64,000 bases of DNA from Pyrenochaeta sp. MPI-SDFR-AT-0127 (Eukaryota; Ascomycota; Dothideomycetes; Pleosporales; Cucurbitariaceae). The notes under the pieces were generated by a model that saw only the letters and a program-made list of their open reading frames with translations, had not been told where the DNA came from and made no database searches. The translations under genes were made by a program, and so were the position numbers. Shown piece by piece: positions 36,928-46,655 of the stretch (positions are counted from its first letter, which is position 1; every line of letters begins with the position of its first letter). The stretch is taken from assembly GCA_020747015.1 (NCBI GenBank), contig JAGTJM010000050.1, positions 1 to 64,000 on the forward strand. The letters run 5' to 3'.

Positions 36928-38000
36928 CTAAGGTGGATTCTCCACATCGTCCTGACTCGTACCGATAAGGGTGTGCGGCGAAGCGGTAGAGGGGAAAGAA
37001 AGCGCCAAATTCGTAGCCCTGAGGGGTTTGCGAGGTAGTAAAATATCATCTGGACCAAACGCTTTGTCGTCGTCTTTCATATATTCGTGACGAGACTTGT
37101 GCAGCATCTCGGTCCATCGCTTGCGATAGGAGCCAGGATCTTCGGACGGGGCCAGAGGCGGTAAATATGCGATTGATTTTATGCCAATACGTGCTAAATA
37201 GTTATGGCGAATCTCTCTGTAGGCGGTAGAGAAGCACTCCATATTGAGCGCGAATATGATGAGTGGGATTGAAACGCTTAGTGATATGCCAACTGTAGTG
37301 TTGATTTAGTTAGAGAAGTTTTTTGTTGAAGGATTGATCCCTTACAAAGCAGGCCTGTTACTGTGCCGAGAGGCCAGTTGATTTCTCCGCTACCGGGGTC
37401 TCTTGGAAATGCAGCGATGCCGATGGCGAAGAAAGACGACATGAAAGACAAAGGAAGGAAGATAATGGTGACTACCGTGAAAACAAGCACTGTCTGCACA
37501 CTGTGAGCTTTTACGCTTCAATGCAATGGGTAAGCCTACATTTCCTTGCTTGCTAGCTGCCACAGTAGTCTTGCGGGCTTCTCTTGCTTCCCAGGCGTTT
37601 GCCGCTTTCTGTTTAAGGTCCATCAAGGTGTTTAGTTGTTGAGTGTTAATATGATGTTGTACAAATTGTGAGATTAGATTACCTTGTCTTGAATGGTCCA
37701 CGTTTGCCTATCCAACTTGGTAAAGTCGTCAATATCCGATTTGACAATGTTCTCCGCTGTTGAATTTTGCAGAAGAGCAGGTACACCTGGCTCATCCTGA
37801 CTCATCTGTTCAAGAATTGTTCGTTGGATGTTCAACACCGAAAGTATAATATTTATCTCATCTCGAATATCTTTGACTTCGACGAGCAGTTTAATCTCCT
37901 CGCGTATGTCGAGCAGTTCAACGAGTAATGCGTTCTTCTTTACGTTATGATATTTGTTTGTAGGGTTGAGTTCTAAAAGGCGCGTGGATCCACGTTGAAG
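36928..38000 (-). pseudogene. CorA-like metal-ion transporter, 5'-truncated and probably dead
   Basis: The C-terminal half of a fungal CorA-like protein is readable. A helix-rich segment (VELLDIREEIKLLVEVKDIR) runs from ~38000 to 37683. The block LMDLKQKAANAWEAREARKT follows, then the pore span TVLVFTVVTIIFLPLSFMSS (37493-37346), and after another intron GISLSVSIPLIIFAL and a polar tail to the stop at 36928. Introns 37539-37494 and 37345-37293 splice cleanly. Between 37683 and the LMDLKQK block the frame shifts and no AG acceptor exists before the conserved residues, so the gene seems broken. The expected N-terminal part (often ankyrin repeats) is missing. Upstream lies a copia fragment. Relatives often carry GMN after the first span; here it reads FFAIG. 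Confidence 0.75.
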
Positions 38001-38183
38001 TCTCGGAAAAGCTGACTCTCTTTATCATCCTTGTATCAGATTAGCACCTATTGTGGTCTGTTACATAATTTTCTACTCGCTATCGATCCAATCGAATCTT
38101 CAAAATCTAGAAGAAGCGAAGCATTTCAACGTGGTTTAGGCGATCAAAAACGCTACAACAATTCTCAAGAATGTGGACGCGAA

Positions 38184-38777
38184 TCACACTAAACAAGATG
38201 AAGAGTATGGTGAGGTGATGCGGGCACATCGGGAGTCCTGGTAATAGCCCATGCCAGGCTGACTTGTGATGACACCGACAGATATCAGGTTTACCGTCAT
38301 GTAGGGAAAGTATAGCACTCTTTTAAACTCTATTCGTTGCGTGTTGTTGACTCTCTGTACTATAATAGGTACAGTGCCTTCCCCTAGGGCTTCTGCTCCG
38401 TTTCCTACGCCTCGCATTAGTATAGACTTCGGGGACTCCTGGAAGTCGCTGAACATCTCGCGGTGGGAGCAGATATAGCGACCAGCAGCGCTGTCGAGTA
38501 GCCAGTCTAGGGATTTAGCACTGTTAAGACGCGGAGGAACTGTGGTAGTAATCTCATTAATAGAGGCGTAGGATTCGGGTTCTTCGAAGCCTGCAATGTA
38601 CATAGTGTTCATGCCTTCAAGCCAATTCAGTAGTACATATTCGTTATCCTCTAGGTCCGCTGATAAGAGCTCAGCACTGTTATCGGTGCTGGTCATGAAC
38701 GCTTTCTTTTCTTACTATAAGCGACATTCCGCATCATTATGGTTGCCACGGCCAGGGAACCAGCCGTAGACGCTACA
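38184..38777 (-). pseudogene. Copia pol remnant: zinc knuckle and aspartic protease
   Basis: In one frame from 38777: CSVYGWFPGRGNHNDAEC, a CCHC knuckle whose second Cys is now Tyr; then two stops; then the open frame 38696-38184. That frame carries WLLDSAAGRYICS, the retroviral-type protease site (usually DSGA or DSGAS; here DSAA), and VLYFPYMTVNLISVG, the conserved copia motif after the protease. The frame ends before the GAG-pre-integrase domain. Confidence 0.8.
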
Positions 38778-38855
38778 AAGCTTTTGTTCGTGGGGTCTTA
38801 CAGTAACTAGGATCTTCCAGGTGCGTTCTATTGGGTTTTGCTGATTAATGGTAGG

Positions 38856-39482
38856 TCACTTGTTATTTTGTAAGTTACTAAGGGTATTACTGCCGGGTCG
38901 CTTTCCGCTAGATCGGAATAAGCCGCTGGCCAGGTAGACCGAGGTCTTTTGTTCCGATTGTATGCGAGACCATTTGTCGGTGGCCCGGGACATGATTTCT
39001 TGGAGGGAGAGCGTTTGGCCTGTTTCTACGCCTGCCACGCTGAAGTGTTAGTAGAGTATGGAACGAAAGGTGCTGAAGGATTCGCCGAGATTGGTGAGCA
39101 ACCACAATTAGAGTCGTTCCTCAGGAAGGTGCCAGGACAGGTTCATGCGCCGGATCTTGTTGACTCGCGACATACATGTCTGTGAGTACTCCTACACCCC
39201 TTTGTATTGGTTCAAGTTGTCGTGGATTAAGCCCTCGGTTTCCTCGGCTAGCAGATTTGCTCCCCGCTGCTGGGACTCGTCCCGGAGAATCCGATAGACC
39301 TCATTAGCGTGATAAATGCCTCTAGCCTTCTCCTTCATGTAAGGGGACAGGTTGTGCTTTATGCCCGCGAGCAGGTTATCATTGGCTCTTTCGTATCTAG
39401 CACATCGCCGAACATGGTTGTTCCATGTCTCGGTGTCGCTGCCGTCGGGGGGCTTGGAAGGATTTGTGATGCTAGCTGGCAT
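38856..39482 (-). pseudogene. Copia gag remnant
   Basis: The frame begins MPASITNPSKPPDGSDTETW and carries gag-type text (NNHVRRCARYERANDNLLAG, ILRDESQQRGANLL, MSRVNKIRRMNLSWHLPEER). In-frame stops lie at 39192-39194, 39108-39110 and 39048-39050, and the frame continues past each with protein-like sequence to TGA at 38856. Typical copia gag length and order relative to the LTR support the call. Confidence 0.8.
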
Positions 39483-39741
39483 CCCAGGGAGGTCGAGTAG
39501 CTTATGGACGTGGTCGTCTGTACAGAGCGAAGTTTGCGCGCGGGCTTCATGTGTGTGTGTGTATGCCGGGAAATCTGCTCGTTACTCAGGGACAATAGGG
39601 CTCCTGCCTGAGGCTAGACTTGGTCGTCTGTGTAGAGCTAAGTTTGCGCACGGGTACTTGGTGTTGCTGCCGGAGCAGGCTTTGGGAATGCTGCGAGTGG
39701 GGGCCAAGCTCGAATCAGGTATGAAAATAGGCGCAGAACCC

Positions 39742-39753
39742 GGGCTCATAACC
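39742..39753 (-). other. Primer-binding site matching initiator tRNA-Met anticodon arm
   Basis: Directly next to the LTR end, the minus strand reads GGTTATGAGCCC. Its complement, GGGCTCATAACC, is the anticodon stem-loop sequence of initiator tRNA-Met (CAT anticodon). Priming from a 5' half of initiator tRNA-Met, not from its 3' end, is known from Drosophila copia. Confidence 0.75.
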
Positions 39754-39914
39754 TGTTGGACTTATAGGTTCTTCGGCACGATGAGGAGAGGAGACTATCG
39801 ACATGATAGGTATTGTCTTCATTATTGTCCAACGTCTCGTTGACATCTAGTCGGTTGAGTGCTACATATAGAGATGGCGCTAGCAGGGGTCGGTTTGTTT
39901 ATGTAATCCCAACA
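39754..39914 (-). repeat. 5' long terminal repeat of the copia element
   Basis: The stretch is bounded by TGTTGG and CCAACA, a perfect 6-bp inverted repeat with the TG...CA ends of LTRs. It is 161 bp long and lies immediately upstream of the primer-binding site. The partner LTR is absent from the window, so a target duplication cannot be checked. Confidence 0.75.
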
Positions 39915-40439
39915 TACTCTACTTTGGGCCGATTGTTACGGGGACAAAATCTTCGGAGCTGCAAGTGGCTGACGACTTTCTGGATGGCTATATGAGATGG
40001 TATCCAGTGGGCCAACTTCAGTATCAAGACAATAAGGATGCAGAGACCATTTACGTGCGGTGGCATATCCATTTTCTGAGTAGTAAACAATGGAATGTTA
40101 TCTACCATAAGTACATACATTAAGGAGCGACATGGGAAAACCAGCGAAGGAAGATCAGTGTAGCCATTGGGTGGAATGGATCGTCCAATCCAACGCCACG
40201 TAACGCAGGCATATTCAGTCTAATCAGTCCTGTCTAAGCCCCAGTGGTCTGAGCGAGACAGGATATGAATTAAACAGAATACTCCTGGAATATGTGGCGC
40301 TGGTTTAGATCGACAATCCATTCAATCCATTCGCGACACTGAGGAACATATCCAAATAACAACTTGGAAACCAGCTTCCACCTCCGTTTTCCTCTCCAAG
40401 CAATTCCACCATTTGCTACAAGCGACATGCTACCTCACC
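39915..40439. other. Spacer between copia LTR and secreted-protein gene
   Basis: No ORF with protein character. It contains the probable 3' end of the small secreted-protein gene. Confidence 0.45.
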
Positions 40440-40853
40440 CTATTTGGTGCATCCACTGCATCCGCATTCACCGCAGCCGCCGATGCTGCAAGCCTGGCCT
40501 CTATTGCAGTCGTTAGATGAGCCGCACGAAATCCACTGGCCACTGCCCCCATTATGAGCAGTCCAGCACCAGTTACCAGCACCACATTCCTTCCAGCACC
40601 AACCCTTGGCAGAGCAGCCATAGCTGCCTGCTCCCTGACATTCACGCTTGATGAGGTTTCCGCTCTTGAGGCTGCGTGGATTGATGGATGCGGTACCCAC
40701 GAGCTGGACGTCTGAACGTTCAACGTCGGCATGGCTTGGGCGGTCTGCAGAGAGATCGCGCACAGCCTCACCCTCAGTGGGGGCCGGGACACTGTGCATT
40801 GCAGTGGTGGCTCCAATGGCAAGGAGGAAGGGGACGAAGGTGAGGAACTTCAT
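40440..40853 (-). CDS. Small secreted 12-cysteine protein, effector-like
   Basis: A single exon of 137 codons. A signal peptide (MKFLTFVPFLLAIGATTA) is followed by a ~50-residue pro-region ending in Lys-Arg at 69-70 (GNLIKR), a Kex2-type site. The remaining 67 residues hold all 12 cysteines, with the pattern YGCSAKGWCWKECGAGNWCW, then WISC, NDC, QAC and a dense end GGCGECGCSGC. A prepro-protein processed to a small disulfide-rich peptide is typical of fungal effectors and antimicrobial proteins. I recall similar GCS-KGYCWK-CG proteins in other ascomycetes but cannot test identity. It sits alone, 0.5 kb from a copia LTR and 2.7 kb from the AT-rich block, a common effector setting. Confidence 0.85.
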   Translation of the reverse strand: MKFLTFVPFLLAIGATTAMHSVPAPTEGEAVRDLSADRPSHADVERSDVQLVGTASINPRSLKSGNLIKRECQGAGSYGCSAKGWCWKECGAGNWCWTAHNGGSGQWISCGSSNDCNRGQACSIGGCGECGCSGCTK

Positions 40854-43500
40854 TGTTGACTGAGGGGATATTAGGAAATGAGGTTCGGTATATGTACACT
40901 GAGGTGGAAGACTTGCTTGTACTTGTTTGAGGAGACGTCCTTCAAATTTTCTTTCTGTTCGCGCGGATTTTGAGAAGCACGGTTAAATGACTGTTCACGG
41001 CTGGTTGCTGGCTGGATACTTTTCAGATTTGACGAGAATTGCTTGTCTTTTATATTCCACGCCAGTCTTCCCTGGTCATGTGATCGGTACGGTCTTGGGG
41101 CTATGGTATGTGCTACATGCCTATCTTGGACAAGGAAACTTGGCCAAATACCTTCCTCAAGAGGTATAGCTAGGCGAATTTGCACATCAGTATACCGGTG
41201 ATTCAGCTGGAAGACTTGGCACGGCGGAGCAAGAAATGAGTTACGCCCCAAGTAAGACGAATCAAAGCTCAGTTCTCTTGCTCCTAATTGTTGTATGCAA
41301 ATCTCTCATACTCGGTGTAGAGCTCCATTGCAGTAGCGTACGGGTTTCATGTAGCAGTTAATTAAAGATCTTCCTCGAAGGAATACCATGCATCGGTGAA
41401 AAAGTTACCGAGGACGTTAGGCGTATAATGTAAATTAAGGAGGCCTAATTCTAAGCCCGTAAAGGTACTAAAGCAAATAGCAATTGCGGATGACAAGCGC
41501 ACAAAGGAATGTAAGTAGTCTTGTCGTATCGTGTAACTAGCTCGCACTAAAGCATAATCAATAACAAGGGAATGAACGATGCAGAAAAATTACTAGATGT
41601 AGTAAGATCTTATCCTGGGCGCGGAAAGTTCATGACTGCATATAGTGGGGCGTAGTGTAGCCTAAAATGAGGCTGATTTTAGATGAGCGGTATTTTACTG
41701 CCTGTTATAATTGATGCTAACCCGATGTAAATAAGACAGCTTATGAAGATCATGTTCATAAGTTAATAATTTTCTTAATTTGCGCACTGAATAGAAATAA
41801 GAGGAAGCGCTGACATGCACGAATGTATCCATAGCTTGCAATAATTTGGTAGGTGTAAAAACCAAGCTCGTAAGCACAAACTCCAAAGTATAGACTCGTA
41901 AGCACAACTCGAACTAGTAAGCATAAACCAGTAAGCGCAAACTCAAACTCAAACTCATGATCACGTCGGGCCAAGAGGTTATACACCAAGCATTAATTAC
42001 CAACGACAATCCTCGTGTTACATATACATGCTTAGCTTTTCTAATCACGAAAACATATTACTTAAAAACCACTACGAGAGCTACTAACGTGCGGGGAAGA
42101 AGGAAAAAAGGAAGGTCTTTCTTTACTTTGACCTTGCCTTTCGGATAAATGTATGCATTTGTGGGGCTATACAGGTGATGAAGCTGAGTAAATAGTCCCC
42201 TTTTCTAATCCGTTATATATTTCTACGCATTTTATACTAATAAGCTACAGCATTACTAATTTATAAAAATCTAGATAAACAAACACTAGGTTAAGAGAAA
42301 GAGCAAAGCAAACATAGTTAATTTTATTATTATAGGCACTATGTGTTCAGACTTTATCTGGCTTCTTTCTACAGGATGCAAGAATTTCTTGGCCTATGTG
42401 CGAAGGAACGCCAACACTAAGCCAATATGCGAGAAAATTTTACGTGAGCCAAGGCTTACTTGCATAGATAATCAAGTTTCGCACAAAGATTAGGATTTAG
42501 TTAAGGCTTCCAGTAATATATATCTCTCCGCGTCTGACAGTTGCACATCTTTACAATATAAGATCTCCGCAATCCAACTTTTCATAAAGTTATGAAGACA
42601 AACATCGCAGCTAAGGAGAGATTCCGACGATTAGCCGTGCGAATCATCGGTAAGCCGGTACTATGCACTTGCCCCGCTGGCCGATTGTTACTGGCTGCTG
42701 GATAGACCCCTGTTCCCCCATCCAAATCTGGTGACAGGAGGGTAAGAAGGGGATGATGGTAGGACCAAACTGCTCCCACCTTCGCGCGATCAAGGGTAGA
42801 TAGGAATGCATTGGAAGTGAGGTTTAGTCATTTATTCAAAGCGATGGCAGTCTTTGTCGCCAATCTCTTGGGAATGTATGGCCCCACAACTTCGCGTACA
42901 CGTTTCTATAGCTCAGATGTGCCAGTATCGAAAACGCAAGCAAAAGTGCTTCGGCCTCTGATGCCCACAATATGGATGAATTGAATTGACTAGGACCAAT
43001 CATTGGATCGCTATAGTGGACACAATGTCTATTCACTAACTGTATTACACTCTTCTCAGCCATCGTTACTTTAGTGTAACAATTACTAGGAGATCTATGA
43101 AGCCTCCGAGGTATTGACTCCCTAGGGGGATTGGCACACTTTTGGTAATGATGCATTTTGAAAGATTTCTGGGGGAATTATCTGTCAAGATAGGCGATGA
43201 AGGAAGTGGTCATGTGACCCTGTCTACATGACTAATTATCATTACTTAGTCTTAGGCCTAGCTTGATTAATGAGACAACTCTTACACCCCCAAAGTTTTG
43301 ACATTATCGACCGAATTGTTTCTTCCGCAGCGCCAAGCATTTTCTGCATCAGTTTCAGCCTTGCAGATGGTTGACTTTCGCCGAGGGCTTACGGGATGAG
43401 CAAGGTGGCTAATGAGAGTCAGCTCACCAATCGGCAACAAGAACATAGGGATCGTGTGACCGAAGACAGGAATAGAGATCACCTATGGCCGCTACATGCA
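40854..43500. other. 2.6-kb AT-leaning, repeat-like region without genes
   Basis: It starts with the probable promoter of the secreted-protein gene. From ~41280 it is AT-rich with small scattered frames (minus 41362-41547, 41695-41989, 42836-43156) that I do not recognise. A short degenerate tandem tract sits at 41866-41956. The stretch is probably decayed repetitive DNA, but no domain or LTR could be read. Confidence 0.4.
41866..41956. repeat. Degenerate tandem tract built on GTAAGCACAAACTC
   Basis: Five imperfect copies of a 14-20 bp unit (variants GTAAGCACAAACTC, GTAAGCACAACTCG, GTAAGCATAAACCA, GTAAGCGCAAACTC) end in a short ACTCAA microsatellite. Function unknown. Confidence 0.55.
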
Positions 43501-43532
43501 GACATGGTAATACTAGTCCATGTAATCCTGAT

Positions 43533-43573
43533 ATCCTGATATACTAGTATTACTTATACTAGTATATCAGGAT
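43533..43573. repeat. Perfect 18-bp inverted repeat with 5-nt loop
   Basis: The arms ATCCTGATATACTAGTAT (43533-43550) and its exact complement (43556-43573) flank TACTT. Around it are further copies of parts of the arm: ATCCTGAT duplicated at 43525-43540, and TACTAGT or GGACTAGTCC at 43510 and 43588. The cluster lies at the downstream edge of the pogo transposase fragment and may be the folded-back end of that element or a small MITE. Confidence 0.7.
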
Positions 43574-43589
43574 TATCTGAATCGTTGGA

Positions 43590-44120
43590 CTAGTCCAATA
43601 CTAGTATAACAGCCTTGACTAGATGGACTCTGTGATTGACGTTTAAGGAGATCTCGTATGAGACGAGCCTGCTGCTGAAGCTGATCAACTGTACGTGACG
43701 TCTCTGCTTCCATACAGCCTCGTGATCAGCTACTGTCCTCGGTGGAGACGGCGTTCTAACAACAGTAAGGCACGTTAGGACGCGCTCAGGACTGTATAGG
43801 ATAAGTCCTGTCGCTCGAAACCCACTCTGGATGTTCTGCTCTAAGATAATAGTTGTACGGACTCGTATATAGATATAGAGGAACTCGTCCTTGTCAATAT
43901 AGAAGACTCCTTGGCGGGCAAGCTCTCCAACCTCGTGTCCGTACGCTGTCTTGAGAGGAGAGAAGCAGCCTACATTAAGTGGTTGTATGCGATGGGACGA
44001 GCCCACGATTGCGTGGTAGCTCGTCCTATCCACACCCCTGCAACACAGTCCTGACCAAGGGCATGAGTTCAGATACATCGAGTGCATTAAAGCTACAACT
44101 TTCCTTATAATAATTTGCAC
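43590..44120 (-). pseudogene. C-terminal fragment of a pogo/Fot1-type transposase
   Basis: The frame contains HRIQPLNVGCFSPLKTAYGHE, close to the family text LLQPLDVGCFSPLKRAYG, then KDEFLYIYI, ILEQNIQSGFRATGLILYSP, ERVLTCL and RTPSPP. These are the last part of the DDE domain and tail of Tc1/mariner pogo-group transposases. The HTH region and the first catalytic Asp residues are missing, and text before HRIQ is not recognisable. Unlike the element at 46571, GC content is normal, so this copy escaped heavy RIP or belongs to another subfamily. Confidence 0.75.
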
Positions 44121-44129
44121 TAGTACAGC

Positions 44130-44705
44130 GCTTTACTAGCCCTAGCTACCTAGCTATATTATTATATAAGGCAAACTTTAGCCCTTTAACTATATTAAGC
44201 TTATAATAATATAGGTAATAGAGGGTTTTAAAAGAGATCTAATATAACTTAAAGGTATATAGGAGTATATACTATATTAAATATCTAAGAAGTATCTTTA
44301 TTCTTATAAGTTTAGTATAAAAGAATAAAAAAACTTATTCTATTATCTACTACTAAGAACTCCTTTATATATATATAGGGGATAAGAGTAATAAAGCCTA
44401 TTTAAAGTAGTATTAAAGGTAGGTTCAATACTCTCTTCGTAGCTCTTATTCTATACTAAAGTATATATTCTACCTCTATTCTTATATAATACTTAGAGAC
44501 TTATTATAAGTATACTAGTATAGTACTTATTTATATTTTAAATACTATTTTATTTTTAGGTAGTTATCTATTTAACTTTAATTTTTTTTCAAAATCTTTG
44601 CTATAATTTATAAAAGGCAATAGTTATATAGTTAAGTACTATACATATATATTTTAGGATAAAAAATAAGAATTTTACTTATTTTTTAATTGTATAATTT
44701 ACTTA
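44130..44705. other. AT-only block, probably a RIP-destroyed repeat
   Basis: Nearly pure A/T with G or C mostly in TAG/CTA contexts; no frame, no readable domain and no inverted termini were found. Composition equals that of the RIP-damaged element at 46571-48450. It joins the end of the hydrolase-like ORF, whose last codons fall inside it. Confidence 0.6.
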
Positions 44706-46203
44706 TATAATACAATTTGATGATGTACCGAGAAACGTGCTCAATGAATCTAGGGGAGAGTTTTGACTTTCTCCTCGCGCGAAAAAATTGAACGATAGGA
44801 AATCCAAGAGCTATCCTCCTGACATCTGGTACGGCCAGCCCTCTGCGTGAAGTGATCTGAGTATTGCTGCGGTTCCGAGATTGAGAAGCAAACAATCTTG
44901 TCTTCGCCATTTTGCTAAGTCGCTCCATTGCAGGACTACCAGAAATGTCATTGAATATCTTGTCGTTTGATTTTGCCCCATAAAGACCAGCATATACACG
45001 AGCGCGGCTTTCAGAGCTTTTGATAGATGTTGCAAACAAGAATACTCCAGCGGTATGTGAAAGAAGGTTCTTGGTGGGAAAAGCCTTCAACGAAGCCAGA
45101 GCTAAGGCATAGAGAATTATCAAGCCTCCAAAAGTGTGACCAAATAGTATCATGGGTGTTTGCGCTTGCCTGCGCATCTCTTGAAGAGAGTCATTAAGCT
45201 GCCCCGCTGCAGTCTCAAAATCAGGATCGGTTGACAGGAAAGGCGCAATATCAAAGCCTATGGTGATGATTCTAGATCCTGGAATGTGGTTTCGAAGCAT
45301 GTCGTGATCCTGCAGCCAATTTACCGGTTTGGTTCGATTTTGCTGCAGCTCTGTCCTTGACTGTGCAACATTTGATCGATTGGGCGTGTGAGCGAAAACG
45401 GAGGGAAAGACCTGGCGTTGCTGCTTCCCTATATTCATTCGTGCTCGCTGAATCTTGCCTACTGGCGCTGGGTTAGGGACTGTTGCATCTGAACTGATAA
45501 AATGCCGAAACATATCCAAATTCGCATCGCGATCACGCGATTTATCGCACGAGGCAGAGTGATACAAGTAAACCATGACTACATCGACAAGGGGTCCTGT
45601 GTTGGCGACAGCAGAGCATCTTGATCTCATCCGCCATCCGCCTTTTGGGTATGTCTCAGTGGAACTCCACGGTCGAGGTGTTGGAGTTGTCAGATTATTT
45701 TCTTTTATAGTGCTGGCAAGACCAGATTTTTTCTCCTTCTGCCGTTCAGGTATCAGACTGACCCTACTGTGGCGCCGTTCGCGAGCCTCGGGCCGGTGTT
45801 TGAGGTTCTCACTGGATTCTTTCAATAACTGGGCTTTTTCGACTAGTGGAGACGCTTTCTTTAGTCTTGATGGCGATTTGAAAGGCGAGTCGGTATCGCC
45901 TGCTTCCGGACTAATGATGACTATTCGGGGCACTGCAGGATCTAATGGGATGTCCCCATCTTCATCAACACGACTAGCCTTTGGGTGTGATGCATTCCCC
46001 GATGAACGCAGCCAATTTTGAATAAAGAACTCAGCCTGGGAAACAGGTTCTGCTGAGTATCTCTCCTCCCACTCGCGCAATATATCCTGAGCCGTTTGCC
46101 CTGTCTGGACCCCATTGTTCAGATCAGGTGACGGGCTATTATCATCATTAACAGAGGTTGATACATGAGATACAAGTCCATCGAAGAAGCTTCTATGGAG
46201 GGG
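44686..46203 (-). pseudogene. Alpha/beta-hydrolase-like protein, 3' end cut by AT-rich DNA
   Basis: The frame is open from 46203 and has an ATG-type start at 46080 (464 residues), but upstream in-frame text (SFFDGLVSHVSTSV) suggests the true start is further up, behind an unresolved intron. After a long polar front come VVMVYLYHS, SRIITIGFDIAP and MILFGHTFGGLIILYALALA. This is the layout of the hydrolase-like domain found in fungal lipase-like proteins and at the N-terminus of some NLR-type proteins. The nucleophile elbow reads GHTFGG with Thr316 where Ser is usual. The last ~15 residues (RYIIKLYYISKLYN) come from the AT-only block, so the native C-terminus is lost. Whether it is still expressed is unknown. 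Confidence 0.65.
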
Positions 46204-46570
46204 TTAACCTCGATGTGATCCGATATAACAATGACTGGAGGATCTTCTGCGTCAGGCCCACCAATAGCAGCTTCGCTATGATCAGCTTTGCAAGTCAATT
46301 GGTTCATGACGATATGGTCACTTACCTCGGCCGTCACTCATTCTGCGACAGACTTACTTTCGCTCCATCCCTTCAGCCCGGAGTTGGAACTGTCGTATCT
46401 TTAATGTCGTGCGATACAGCGGAAAGGAGGACGTGTGGGGGCGGAAACCTTTGCTGTTTACTGGATCACGGTCACACTGCACTAGCCCACGATGGTGGGA
46501 GATTGGCGAAGCAAATGGCATATTGCGGGGTAGTAGATTGCGCCTCGCTCACATTACATGTTTGTAAGTA

Positions 46571-46655
46571 ACGTACTCGGCATACGAGCCGGACAGATGG
46601 ACGAGCTGGACACTATACCAAGACCCTATTAAAATCGTAACAGATTTGTGACGAA
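46571..46655 (+). repeat. Left terminal inverted repeat of the pogo element
   Basis: Pairs with 48366-48450. The outer 28 bp and bases 39-65 are identical. Eleven differences remain in 85 aligned bases, and at every one this copy has G or C while the right copy has A or T. This end therefore looks closer to the original sequence. Confidence 0.9.

Larger units (their letters stand above)
38184..39914 (-). mobile_element. Truncated Ty1/copia LTR retrotransposon
   Basis: Reading on the minus strand: a 161-bp LTR (39914-39754), a primer-binding site, a ~260-bp leader, gag with stops, a decayed zinc knuckle and the start of pol (protease). The homology ends near 38184, so integrase, reverse transcriptase, RNase H and the 3' LTR are missing. 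All three internal gag stops are TAG or TAA at sites where one C-to-T change would restore Gln, which fits RIP. The element cannot move by itself. The break point is ~180 bp from the CorA remnant. Confidence 0.85.

Noticed and set aside
43533..43573. Hairpin as a transcription terminator
   Set aside because: Intrinsic hairpin terminators are bacterial; the context here is fungal and transposon-related.
44130..44705. AT-only block as the upstream half of the transposase fragment at 43590-44120
   Set aside because: The fragment has normal GC up to ~44120 and the change is sharp; no shared frame or inverted end links the two, so I keep them separate.
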